Below are positions 54,481 through 64,000 of a DNA stretch of 64,000 nucleotides, one piece after another (position 1 is the first letter of the stretch; each line of letters starts with the position of its first letter). Both the position numbers and the translations under genes were made by a program. Origin of the DNA: Macrothele yani (Eukaryota; Arthropoda; Arachnida; Araneae; Macrothelidae); assembly GCA_039090855.1 (NCBI GenBank), contig CM076997.1, positions 163,834,709 through 163,898,708 on the forward strand. Reading direction: 5' to 3'. The notes under the pieces are model-generated. The model was not told the origin of the DNA. It did not search any database and saw only the letters and a list, made by a program, of their open reading frames with translations.

Positions 54481-55337
54481 AGATTCACCGTGTATATGTT
54501 TTTTTACCAATTTATTAAACTGTTGCCGAAAAAATAATGTGCGTTGCTCTTCGATCCACCCGTGTATCAAGGAAAGACACACAAAAAAGGAGCTGGGCAC
54601 AACTGAAAACCACGATGCACTCATACTTGCATTATACAGTTCATTCACTTATAATATTTTAGTTAAATAGTTGGAAAATGAATGTAACTATTTTATTAAC
54701 TTGCACACACCACTAATTCAGCTATTAGCTTCACTTTAATATTCTTAGGGCTCATTGCCCTAGCTTTATGACTTAGAGCTTCTATCTCGTTGCATCCCAA
54801 GTAACTTCACTTTTCATACAGCTGAAAGGCTCAATTCACAGACGTGCAAACAATGCCAAATTGACTAGATGTACACTTTTGTTCATGAGTTTACAATTTC
54901 AGACAGTGAAATAAAATTTGATTTTGTCCAAATGTGAGCAATCACCTAAACCATAAAACATAAAATTCAGGTGTAGAAGCTTTTAAAATCCCAAATTCTA
55001 ACACCTTTTACAGCTGTTAGATCGCGTTTCTTTGTTTAAAAGGGTGATCATATGTGTGTGAATTCAACTCAGTTTCTGAAACGCTATGAAAAGTTGTCCT
55101 ACTTCACTTTAAACGAATCCCGGGATAGCTTATAGCTCACATAAAGTAATTCAAAGATATTCAAAATAATTACTTACAGTTCGTCTTTTGTTCACCCAAA
55201 ACTCTCAATAGGCACTTCACTGATGAAGAAGTTCTAGATAATCACTCAAATAACTCTTAACATTGCAATTGTTACTTCAACAGAATAACGTAAGTTAGTA
55301 AACCCAATAATACAGTAGATTAAGGAGTCTCTGACAC
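54481..55337. other. Intergenic, nothing recognised
   Basis: AT-rich sequence after the mariner relic. The 3' terminal repeat of the mariner was not located here. Confidence 0.45.
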
Positions 55338-55551
55338 GGCCACCCCGATGTGCAGTGGTCTAAGCGATGGCTTCTGATCATTCGTTCGAGATGTTTCCGG
55401 GTCTGAATCCCGGTGAGGCATGGATGTTGTGGTTGTCATACGGTGCTGGCTCTCTTCCTTCCCTGGAACCAGTGGCCCTAACTTAGGGACGCGCGACTTC
55501 TTATAGCTCCTTGAGTTGCTCACGGTGGTCGTTAAATCTGCAATAAAAAAA
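55338..55551 (+). mobile_element. SINE family A, moderately diverged
   Basis: Head GGCCACCCCGATGTGCAGTG (A box altered), B box GGGTCTGAATCCC, full body, short A-tail. Flanks GTCTCTGACAC (55327-55337) and GACTCTGACAG (55552-55562) are a diverged target duplication. Confidence 0.85.
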
Positions 55552-55562
55552 GACTCTGACAG

Positions 55563-56588
55563 AAAATATACAGTAAATTAACACCACTCAAATGATTAGA
55601 TGCTACATGTATGAAAAAGATTCCTTGCAACATAAGACAGATTTCACGACTACCTCACACTTGTTGTTAGCTCCATACGTTATATGCCGTTCTTAGCTTG
55701 TCGTACATGTACACATCATTCGCTCTTGATCTCAAGACTGTTACCACATAACATTCAGTGAAGGAGAAAATTTAATATTAAGATTCAAACCATGAACTAG
55801 AACGAGCTCAAAATTTGAATAGGGAAAGACAACCAAAAAATGAATATTGAGTTAGAATATACGTCATAAATTTTAAATAATTTCGGAAACAAATCGTGCT
55901 GCTGTTGAAAACAATCAAATTTTTAGGCCATGAAGTTTTCATTATTTAATTAATAGCGAACATGTATTCTGAAATGAAGGTGTAAGTACATTTCATCAAA
56001 TAAAGATTTTAGTTTGTTTTTGCAAAATATTTGAAGGGACTTTGTAGAAACTTTCAAAAACCATTGATCAGTACTGCAGAAAGAACAAAATAGGAAAAGT
56101 GCTTGAAATTTCACTGTGACGAAATCAGGGCAACGAGCTGCTGCAATCACTCTGAGAATTTTAATGAAAGAATTCAATCCAGTAAGGTCGCAAGATAAAA
56201 CACTTGGATTCAGATTTGCTTCCGGAGAGCTTCCGATTTCGTGTAAAGTAATCAAAATCCTTTCCCGAATGTTCTTAATGTCAGATGCAACGAAAGAGTG
56301 GAATCAAAGAACCTTAAGTAAACGCTCTTTCTCAGATTCCTTTGCCGAAAATGCAAAGGAATGATCAGTACGGAGAATTAGGAGAACCAATGGAATAAAA
56401 TCTTTTCGGGTAACTTCGATGAAGTCGAACGTTGTAATAAAAGAATTTCGGAGTTTGGGACTGTAAGCAGTTCTCGCCGCTCGCTTACGCTTCGCTGAAA
56501 GTTGGCTGGGTGACCTTTTGGATATGCAATATGAGATGTAACAAAGATGAAAGATCGTTAATCTCTACTTCGTTATTTGTATATTGTA
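55563..56588. other. Intergenic, nothing firmly recognised
   Basis: No gene is supported. A plus-strand frame at 56116-56364 (82 codons) is open but has no recognisable motif. Confidence 0.4.
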
Positions 56589-57003
56589 AAAATAAAGAGT
56601 TTAAAGAACAAAATTATGCTTTCTAGTATGAGAAAGATATCTTTGTCAATTTAACAAAAAATAACGTTTAGTCAAAATAAAGAGTTTAAAGTGTTAAATT
56701 ATGCTTTGTAAGATGGTTGGTTGTTTGGCGTTTTATGGCGCACGGGCCTCAAAGTGCCAAAGAGCTCCACGTCAGAGTATGAAAAAGTAATGAACAACAA
56801 TATCGACACATAATGATAAAGTATAAAACAGTAACAATAAACGGTGTATATGATAGGAGAGACAACCTTGTAAGATGAGAAAGTTATTCGAATTTTTAAA
56901 TTTCAACAAAACAAGACAAAGAGTTTAAAATGAGAATTTGTGCTATCTAATGTGAGAAAAGGTAACAGTATATTATCAATTTACAGAAAAATACTAAACA
57001 GCC
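56589..57003 (+). repeat. Three ~85-95 bp tandem units, the second split by an insertion
   Basis: The units begin AAATAAAGAGTTTAAAG (56590), AAATAAAGAGTTTAAAG (56676) and CAAAGAGTTTAAAATG (56918). Each continues with a TTATGCTTTCTA-like block, GAGAAAG and CAATTTA. The second unit is interrupted by a 152 bp insertion (56716-56867). Confidence 0.75.
56716..56867. mobile_element. Short retroposon-like or MITE-like insertion, perfect 10 bp target duplication
   Basis: TTGTAAGATG flanks the insert at 56706-56715 and 56868-56877, and removing it restores the tandem unit. The insert begins GTTGGTTGTTTGGCGTTTTA, a motif I have seen at the start of interspersed repeats in arthropods, and has TTATGGCGCACGGGCC. 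It ends GGAGAGACAACC; the ends GGTTGGTTGT and ACAACC are weakly inverted. There is no A-tail. The class is unresolved. Confidence 0.75.
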
Positions 57004-57025
57004 GTTTGGGGGGGGGGGGGGGGGT

Positions 57026-57224
57026 TAAGACAAACACGGGCAACTTTGAGAGTTATAAGCAATCTCCCGTCCGTAATTTGAGGTCATCAGTTCTGAGGAG
57101 GGGCTAGGTACAGCTATATCTTATCTGGGGCTTGGACCTCTAGCCAGAAGTAATCAGTTCTAAGGAGAGGGTAGGTGCACCATATCTTATCTGGGGCTCG
57201 GACCTCTAGCCAGAAATAACAATA
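57026..57224 (-). mobile_element. SINE family A remnant with a ~72 bp internal duplication and a G-run
   Basis: 57026-57110 matches the SINE 3' body on the minus strand (ACGG.CGGGAGATTGCTTATA, CAAATTACGGACGGG). CAGTTCT.AGGAG.GG..AGGT and CTTATCTGGGGCT.GGACCTC are then repeated (about 57081-57152 and 57153-57222). A 16-base G-run at 57009-57024 stands where the tail would be. Old and rearranged. Confidence 0.65.
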
Positions 57225-57830
57225 TCTGACCACGAGTCCACAGTTGAGATAAAAAGTTGATGAGTTGAAAAATATAGAATTTTTATGTTTTGCAGATATG
57301 AATTTTAAAACTGCAGGATGAAATGCTTTGCGATGGAAACATTTTGCCGCAAATACGACTGAACATGTAGAAATGTTGATGATGTGCATCTTTTCAGATA
57401 GCAATAAAGGAAATCTCAAGTAAAATAATTCGATGTAACGAAAACGGGTAACGGACGTAATCAACACCATTTCTGAAATCTGATTTTTGAATGTTTCCTC
57501 ATGAAAAGACACAACAATAATTAATTTCATCATTATTACTCAACAATATTTTTCAATTAACTATCTCAGAACATTTCGTCATGTTGTGCATAAATGTAAC
57601 AATATCTCATTCTAATCTGCATAAATTGCGAGATCCTGATCCTAAATGGGAAAAGAAAATCTTGTCATTTTCCTGATTCACGAGTTTCTTTTCTAATCTT
57701 TTCCGGTTACACCAAGCATACAATTTCCCCCATCAATCGCCAAATGTTTCTTTGTAACAAAATAATCCTTTCTCGTAAACTTTATCATCAAGATGTCTCA
57801 AACATCTACGCTTCCTGTGTCAATTGAATA
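57225..57830. other. Intergenic with a small RTE fragment
   Basis: 57677-57732 (minus strand) matches the RTE segment that encodes CMLGVTRR...NSWIRK (complement of GATTCACGAGTTTCTTTTCT and GGTTACACCAAGCATACA). Nothing else was recognised. Confidence 0.55.
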
Positions 57831-59243
57831 TATACTCATTGTCATAAAAATCCGTGCACCAAGAAGGTGGCGTCGAATTGAAATGAGATTTTCGTAGTGA
57901 GATGGTACATACCAAGGACAGAAGTGATTACAATATCACAGCAGCAGGACGATTCCCGCCGACATACTGTACATATTCCGGTCAGCATTAGTATCACGTC
58001 GAATTGCCTCGTGCTCGGACATATGTGGTGATACGAGTCAAAGAGACGCCATATTTTATCCTAGGACAGATTGTCCCACACTTATTCCAACTTACGCTCT
58101 AAATCACGAACACTGGGACATGGAAATAGCTGTAGTCCCATCTGGTTCCACACGTGCTCGACGGGCGAGAGATCAGGCAATCTGGCAGACCACGGAATCG
58201 TCGAAGCATGACGTAGACAGTCCAGGGAAACCCGAGCCGTGTGCAGACGGCCGTTATCTTGATAAAAAATTCCTCCGGGCAGCCCCGCCAGGAAAGGGAT
58301 CACCTTTGGCCGCAGGATCTCCTGAATGTAGAGCTTTCAACGTCCCTCGGATCACTGCGAGTGAAGTCCGGCTGTCATAGCCGATGGCTTCCCAGACCGT
58401 CACGCCTGCAGTTCGGGACATGTGCCGATGTACAGTGATGTTGGTATCGTAGCGCTCACTTGCGGTTCTCCACACTATGACACGGTGGTCATCCATTGCT
58501 ATACAGAAGAGGGATTCGTCTCTGAACACTATACGTCGCCAGTCCGTAGCATTCCACGTTGTTCGATGCTAACACCACTGCAATCGACCCCGACGATTGT
58601 CAGGTGTTAATAGCAGAAAACGCAAGGGCCGTCGAGAGTGAAGATTCGCCTCTGTCAGGCGTCTGGAAATGGTTCTGACGAACACAGGATTCCCTTGTAC
58701 AGCCGCCGCGTGTCTTTGGATATTGGACAAGGACGTCGTTGCATCTGTGCGGCCGCTCTCACGATTCCACGGTTCTCTCTGCTGCTGGTGTCTCTGGTTG
58801 GTCCAGAGGCAGTCCGCCGTGTCAGTGTGCCTTCTCATGTCAGTTGCCTATAACACCATCACACCGTACTGTATCTGACCGGGCCCAAACGGCGGCCGAT
58901 TCGGCTCACCGGCCCAACACACATCTCTCATGCCGACGATGCGGCATCCCTCAAACTCAGTCAGTTGCCCGTACGCACATCAACAACTGCTCCTCGGCAT
59001 GTCTATCTCTCAGGGATCTTACCTGACACTTATAGAACACTTCGGCACGAATGTGGAAGCCCCTCTGCTGCGCCTTTTAAATTCCAAGGATTTAGATTGC
59101 AGCGCCGGTCTTGGACGCGCGGGCATGTGGAATTGCACGAAATTTTAACCATTTTCATGTTTGCCCTCCCATAGCTATTTGCCGAGTTTTGCGGTAATCA
59201 CACGGGTTTTCTTTGTGCGCAGGTTTTTATGACGATGAGTGTA
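57831..59243 (-). mobile_element. Tc1-like element (TACACTCAT-end family)
   Basis: Left end TATACTCATTGTCATAAAAA plus TCCGTGCACCAAGAAGG; complement of right end TACACTCATCGTCATAAAAA plus CCTGCGCAC. TA at both ends; 1413 bp. Same family as 50990-52398, and related by its ends to the composite element at 20213-29251. Confidence 0.9.
58082..59130 (-). pseudogene. Tc1-like transposase relic
   Basis: Recognisable minus-strand segments are TISRRLTEANLHSRRPLRFL (58670-58610), FRDESLFCI (58525, catalytic Asp of the DES box retained), SRTAGVTVWEAIGYDSRTSL (58430-58370), YQDNGRLHTARVSLDCLRHA (58260-58200, second Asp) and ARLPDLSPVEHVWNQMG (58180-58130, catalytic Glu). All catalytic residues survive, but there are many stops and at least three frameshifts, and the N-terminal domain is badly decayed. 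Confidence 0.83.
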
Positions 59244-59329
59244 TACGTAGTTTCAAATGAAAACCACTTCGTTTTGAAGTATCAGCTGTACCTGACTCTA
59301 ACTACATAAATCAAGTCAATGAGGCAAAA

Positions 59330-60513
59330 TACACAACATTGACAAAAGTCACCGGACACCCCTTCAAAAGCAAAGCAACGGATCCACTGCATTGTTAAGA
59401 TGCGTGGTACAGCTGCGAACGGTATAAAACCAAGCCTGCAGCTGACCGCGATCATATCGCACTGTAAGGTTGAGTGAAAATGTTGCCGCGGGACGGGGCG
59501 GAACTGACTTTGAGGAAGGAAAGATTGTTGGGTGCTATACTGAATAAGTGGAATACACTTGGCTTGCGTGAAGCAGCAAAACGTAACGGCAGACCAAAAA
59601 AAAAAAAAAAAAAAAATCAGTGATACATGACGTCGAAGCCTCAGGAGAGTCGTTACAGCTAATCGATCGAGTACTGCGCAAGACCTCAGTGTACAGGTTA
59701 GTAAGAATGCTGGAACCTCGGTATGTGCACTTAACATTCGCAGAAAACTTCATTCCATGGGTTACCGTGGTCGTGCGGCTGCTCATAATCTTTTCTTCTC
59801 TACTCGGAATGCTACTCGTCATTCAGCATGTTGTAAAGAACATTTATCGTGGACTGTAGATTAATGGAAATGGGTCATTTGGACCGATGAATCCAGAAAC
59901 ACGATCCATCAGTCTAATGCCCGCGTGTGGCTATGGCGGAAGCCGGGGAACGCTATTTACCACAGTGTGTCAAGTTTGGAGATGGCAGTGTACTCGCGTG
60001 GGGGTCTTTTTCGAGGTATGGTCCCGGCCCATTGGTCATCGTGGACTAACCTGTTAACCAGCTTGTGTACCCAAATATTATGGACAATTATGCACTACCA
60101 ACTATGTGGCAATACTATGGAACCGAGCCTTGTAGGTACCCGCAGGAGAATGCACTGAGCCATAAAGGAAAGCCTGTTACGGCGTGGTTTGACGATAACT
60201 CCGTACCGTGTGTGAACTGGCTAGCACAGAGTTCTAATCTTAATGCAATAGAACACCTATGGGAGGAATTAGAGAGCCGCATAAAAAGTTTGGAACCAAG
60301 GCCTACTACTAAGTAAGAGTTAGCGGCAGCATTATGCACTGAATGGAAGCGCATACCTATCGCTGTGTTCCAAAACCTTATCGAAAGCATGTCTCGAAGG
60401 GTCACTGCATGCATTAAGACCAAAGTTGGACCGACACCGTACTAATGTATGTCAATAAATGCTATGTTGTGTTTCTCGTCTGGGTGTCCTGTGACTTTCG
60501 GCAATATAGTGTA
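59330..60513 (+). mobile_element. Tc1-like element
   Basis: Left end TACACAACATTGACAAAAGT plus CACCGGACACCC; complement of right end TACACTATATTGCCGAAAGT plus CACAGGACACCC. TA at both ends; 1184 bp. A third, distinct terminal-repeat family in the window. Confidence 0.9.
59480..60445 (+). pseudogene. Tc1-like transposase relic
   Basis: It starts MLPRDGAELTLRKERLLGAI at 59480. An A-run of about 22 bases (59596-59617) then interrupts it, followed by a decayed DNA-binding region. The second half is readable: GPGLVIVD-like, YPNIMDNYALPTMWQYYGTE, YPQENALSHKGKPVTAWFDD (the usual QDNAPCHKAK box with Asp changed to Glu), LAQSSNLNAIEHLWEELESR (catalytic Glu present), a stop in TTK-stop-ELAAALCTEW, and the C-terminal FQNLIESMSRRVTACIKTK. 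It ends at TAA 60443-60445. Non-functional. Confidence 0.87.
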
Positions 60514-60550
60514 TGTAGTACTCAACTTTTCTTATAATTTTCTTATGATC

Positions 60551-60749
60551 TTTCGTTTGATATTTAACGACTGTCGTGAGCAACTCAATGGGCTGTAAGA
60601 AATTTCCCGTCCCTAATTTAGGCCCACTATTTCCAGGAAAGGGAGAGAGGCTGTAAGACAAATGTACCACTCATGCGTGACACTAACCCAGGTCGGATCG
60701 TACTGATGGTGAAAAGAGAGTGCTTAGACCACTGCGACACCGGAATGGT
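60551..60749 (-). mobile_element. SINE family A, old copy
   Basis: The minus strand shows CCGGTGTCGCAGTGGTCTAA at the head, a lost B box region, then CTTACAGCCTCTCTCCCTTT, GGGACGGGAAATT and GAGTTGCTCACGACAGTCG, with no A-tail. It is one of the most diverged copies. Confidence 0.78.
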
Positions 60750-60756
60750 CTTTTCT

Positions 60757-60862
60757 TTCTTTATTTTATTTCTCAATACCGGCCTTCACAAAAATTACAA
60801 AAAGCCGAATATGAGAGTTTAACAAAGAATTAGTACGGATTTATTTGTTTTCTCCTATCCTT
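60757..60862 (+). repeat. Short interspersed repeat, mate at 29735-29830
   Basis: The ordered shared blocks are described at 29735-29830. Here it directly follows an old SINE. Confidence 0.6.
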
Positions 60863-61212
60863 TTATTCAATTCATTCATTCACGTTCATTCTAAAAAGAC
60901 TTATTTTTAAGTCAGTTAGGTTAACTATTTTATAATTCTAAGCCTCTTAGAAATAACATTTTTAAGTTTCCTAAAAAAAAGACAGTTTTCGAAATTTATT
61001 AAAAGCATTATCTCTATTCTTTCAAAAGAACTCACGCTTCCACTTTGCGGGAGAGTGCGCGAACTAGAATTTCCACCTGAATCAGGTTATATACAATTTT
61101 TATAGTAACACTCTTTTAGAAGACACTTTAGGAGGGTTTCATATAGAGTGTCTCTTAATGAAATAAACAAAAAAAAATATTTTAAAAAAGAGACTTAAGG
61201 TTAATTATAAGA
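60863..61212. other. Intergenic, nothing recognised
   Basis: AT-rich sequence without recognisable features. Confidence 0.45.
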
Positions 61213-62437
61213 TACACAGTCGTTTCACATTATTGTAACTACCTCCTGCTTTTGTCGTCAACAGCGCGTAGCTAATAAAAGAAAGCAGGTCTCGTGAACT
61301 GGCGTGGAGGGTATATAAGGTGTGCTGTAAGCATTCTGAAAACATCACTCGTTGCTGTCACGGATAAAAAGAGCGATTTATCAGATTTGCAAAAAGCTAT
61401 GATTATCGGCTTTCGGGTCAAGGATGGCAGTATTTCAAAAACAGCGCAGTTTGTGAACTGTTCGCGTGCTGCTTTGGTTAAAGTGTGTCGTTGTTGGAGA
61501 AATGCCACCATTGCGAATAAACGACGTAGGAACTGTGAAGCACCACGTGCCATTGATGTGAGAGATGAACGTCGGCTGCGAAAGTGCATGAGGTCCGATC
61601 GACATGCCACACTGGAGAAACCCATGGCCGAGTGAAACAGGGAGCTACCGGAAGTGTGTCTAAAATTATAGTTCAGCGAACCCTGCTGCTTATGAGGCTC
61701 AGATGCAGACGGATGGTCACTGCACCTATGCCAACGAAGGTGCATCAGCAGAAAAGGCTTACATTTGCACGGCAGTGTCGGAATTGGACCTCCGCTGATT
61801 GGCAAAGTATTGCCTTCTCCGATGAGTCACATTTTCTGCTTCATCGAACAGATGGACGTTGGCGTATAAAACGTGAGAAACATCGGAGAACAAATATTCT
61901 TCAACCATTGCAGGAAAAACAGAATCTGGTGGGTGCAGCGTTATGGTCTGGATAAACGTTTTCGTGGCATTTTCAGGGTCCACTCATAACTGGGGAAGGC
62001 ATTATGGACCGAATTCTTCGTGAATCCATCCTTGCAGACCACATACACCCATACACTGATTGTCTTCCCTGGGGCGGATGGGATCTTCCAGCACGCTAAT
62101 GCCTCGTGTTATATACAGCTAGAAATGTCCGTGATTGGTTGGAAAAGCACGATGAAGACATCAAAGTACTTCCCTGGCCCCACCTAATTACCCAGCCTTA
62201 AAACCAATTTAGGATCTGTGGGACCACCACGATCGTGTTGTTCACTTTATAAATCCTCCAATACGCACTCTCCAGCAACTGTCAGATGCACTGCAGTCAG
62301 CTTTGCTCCATATACCTCTAAACACCTTCCATCACCTTATTGAGTCACTCCTATCCTGTCTAGCTGCTCTCCGCGCTGCGTACGGCGGTTATTATGGATA
62401 TCAGCTGGTGGTGATAACAATGTGACTCGTCCGTGTA
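61213..62437 (+). mobile_element. Tc1-like element (same family as 44870-46098)
   Basis: Left end TACACAGTCGTTTCACATTA; complement of right end TACACGGACGAGTCACATTG. TA at both ends; 1225 bp. Length and coding content match its relative at 44870. Confidence 0.9.
61294..62425 (+). pseudogene. Tc1-like transposase relic, better preserved of two
   Basis: Opens at ATG 61294. KKSDLSDLQKAMIIGFRVKD and AQFVNCSRAALVKVC form the helix-turn-helix, then NCEAPRAIDVRDERRLRKCM. A frameshift near 61625 moves into a second open stretch to 61955 with GSVSKIIVQRTLLLMRLRCR, RLTFARQCRNWTSADWQ and IAFSDESHFLLHRTDG (catalytic Asp). After a TAA it continues with GPLITGEGIMDRILRESILA. The QDNA box near 62090 is lost, and PNYPALKPI is followed by a stop where the catalytic Glu should be. 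The C-terminus HIPLNTFHHLIESLLSCLAA is intact to TGA 62425. Confidence 0.87.
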
Positions 62438-62884
62438 ATACAGGGAGAGATAGTAAACACATTGAAAAACAATTTTGGATCCATTAGACATCTTGTATAT
62501 TATATTCCTATTTTCACTAGCCCCTGCATACAATGGGATTCAACACAATGTACCATAATTTAATACACATAATTTAAGATCAAGAGGACGTGAACTGGTG
62601 CATGAATCCTCGAAATCAAAATTAAATTCAAAGGAACCAGGATTTTGACACTTCATTTATATCTGAAAATTTACTATTGTTAACAATGGAAATGTGCTAA
62701 TTGATCATTGATGCGCGTAGTACAATTTTACTTGACGCGTGGCAAAGAGCGCAGAAGAAGATATGAAATTCTTTCTTTTATCACCACGCCAGCAAAGAAA
62801 CACTAAGATACGCACATAAATCACCGCTATTTGATGACGGCTCTTAAGCGAATGATAACCGTTGCTCTCCAGATCTCCTGCGAA
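62438..62884. other. Intergenic, nothing recognised
   Basis: AT-rich sequence with no recognisable feature. Confidence 0.45.
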
Positions 62885-63110
62885 ACATCATCATCATCAT
62901 CATAATCATGACTCTTCCTAGTTCAGCGCTAAGTGAATGAATCCCTACATCTTTTTCACAACTACTTCTCTGTTGCGTAGTAGTTTTTCATGTGATTTAG
63001 GCATGTTTTCTAACTTCATTAACACATCTCTTACGTATTCTTTTTCTTGGCCTCTCTTGGATACATACGACTAAGTATGACCGTTCTTTCTTCCAGCGTC
63101 AGCTAAAATT
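62885..63110 (-). mobile_element. Diverged RTE-like 3' end with (GAT)n tail
   Basis: The minus strand ends in repeated GAT (plus strand CATCATCATCATCAT at 62887-62903). Upstream it encodes RPRKRIRKRCVNEVRKHA, which resembles the 'RGRP..RW.DEVRK' C-terminal block of RTE proteins. It differs from the RTE copies at 16 and 50 kb, so it belongs to another subfamily. Confidence 0.6.
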
Positions 63111-63423
63111 CGGGTAGAATTGCATGTCTTAGTATAAATTAATTTTTCAACTCCTATCCTTTAGGCCGCTGGGCGATATGCTTGTATTTTCAGGTTGACC
63201 CAAGTTATCATCTCCTCGCAATGTGCGTATCTTTGGGAATACGTGCTTCTGTTTCGTATAAAGAAAAGCCTGAAAGCATTGGCTATCGCCCTTAAGATAT
63301 AGAGTATATTTAAATTTTATGTTGAAAATTGAACTTGTTTCCTACTACATGGGGACCACTTCAATTTTGTACTTCTCTTTGTTTCTACCTTGAGGAGCAT
63401 GCAGACATAATTTCTTCTCTATC
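63111..63423. other. Intergenic, nothing recognised
   Basis: No recognisable feature between the RTE-like fragment and the terminal tandem repeat. Confidence 0.4.
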
Positions 63424-63832
63424 AACTTACCATTCGTTGCTTAAGTAAGAATTCGGGAAGAATGTTTTGTATTCTAGTAAACTATTTCGTATTTTTTCTC
63501 GATCCATTCCCCTTTCGCTGCTTAAGTAAGTGTTCAGAAAAAATGCTTTTCATTCGGGTAAATTATCTCGTATTTTCTTCATTTCTTATTTACATTCGCT
63601 GCATAAGTTAGAATTGGATAGAATGTTTTGCATTCCAGTAAATTATTTCGTATTTCCTTCATTCTTCCTTAGTCCATTTACCATTCCCTGCTAAGTAAGT
63701 GTTCAGATAGAATGTTTTGAATTCCAGGAAATTACCTCGTATTTTCTTCGTTTCTTCCCCACCCATTTACCATTCGCTGCTTAAGTAAGTGTTCAGAAAG
63801 AATGTTTTGTATTCCGGCAAATCATTCCTTAT
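63424..63832. repeat. ~87 bp tandem repeat, about 4.6 units
   Basis: Units restart at about 63431, 63516, 63593, 63680 and 63770 with CATTCGCTGCTTAAGTAAG, then (T)GTTCAGAAAGAATGTTTTG, ATTCCGG.AAAT and TCGTATTTTCTTC. Units are diverged by several substitutions and small indels. Confidence 0.85.
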
Positions 63833-64000
63833 TGGGCAAAAATGAACGAATGGCAACAGTGTGGAAACATTGTGTGTTCACATTCACATGAATAAAAGCT
63901 GTGTAAAAAATTATATTTTGTTCTTATTATTTTTTACGCTTTCCAACCGTAGGTTGAAGAAGCGTATATGCTCCAGCTCTGTTCGTCTGTCTGCCTGTCC
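63833..64000. other. Window end; start of an interspersed repeat likely
   Basis: At 63936-64000, TTACGCTTTCCAACC.TAGGTTGAAGAAGCG followed by GTTCGTCTGTCTGCCTGTCC resembles repeat termini common in arthropod genomes. The element continues beyond the window. Confidence 0.35.

Noticed and set aside
1..64000. CRISPR array, phage or bacterial operon
   Set aside because: None of the tandem repeats has unique regular spacers, and the whole content is eukaryotic transposable elements.

Overview
The window looks like transposon-dominated intergenic DNA from a large, AT-rich metazoan nuclear genome, most likely an arthropod. The reasons are the repeat content (many Tc1/mariner elements, hAT, RTE and L1-like LINEs, tRNA-derived SINEs), the absence of bacterial-style operons, and a relic at 7047-8740 of a multicopy protein family I know mainly from arthropods. 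I cannot name the species. I found no convincing host gene, rRNA, functional tRNA or CRISPR array. Almost every recognisable coding stretch is a broken transposase or reverse transcriptase.

Layout. 1-760 is a higher-order tandem repeat. 1328-2187 is a near-perfect 0.86 kb palindrome. 5.7-6.2 kb holds two SINEs and 6.4-6.65 kb a degenerate minisatellite. 7.0-8.7 kb is the unknown-family pseudogene. 12.0-13.8 kb is a Tc1-like element with ~190 bp terminal inverted repeats. 16.0-19.2 kb is an almost full-length RTE LINE whose main damage is two in-frame stops. 20.2-29.25 kb is one nested insertion: a Tc1 element holding a 16-copy minisatellite and split by a 7.3 kb hAT element, which itself holds a hAT-type MITE and a miniature LTR element. 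30.5-34.3 kb is an L1-like LINE split by a 1.65 kb DNA element. 36.5-46.1 kb carries three Tc1 elements, a mariner split by a SINE, and a SINE cluster. 47.8-48.5 kb is a local duplication. 50.1-54.5 kb is a second nest: Tc1 interrupted by Tc1 and by a SINE, abutting a truncated RTE, followed by a mariner interrupted by the second miniature LTR element. 57.8-62.4 kb holds three more Tc1 elements in a row. The window ends in an ~87 bp tandem repeat.

Most interesting result. The two copies at 27010-27599 and 53419-54004 have the anatomy of a terminal-repeat retrotransposon in miniature (TRIM): ~162 bp direct terminal repeats, a lysine-tRNA-type primer-binding site just inside the 5' repeat, a purine tract just before the 3' repeat, and for one copy a 4-5 bp target duplication. 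Each terminal repeat contains a 72-nt tRNA-like cloverleaf with A and B boxes. Known Cassandra TRIMs carry 5S rRNA-like promoters in their LTRs; a tRNA-like module in this position is not something I know to be described. A second theme is recurrent fold-back (template-switch-like) palindromes, one of which visibly overwrote a transposase reading frame.

The genes do not form a pathway. Their relations are those of insertion order: several host elements regain reading frame when the inserted element and one target duplication are removed, which fixes both the boundaries and the relative ages.
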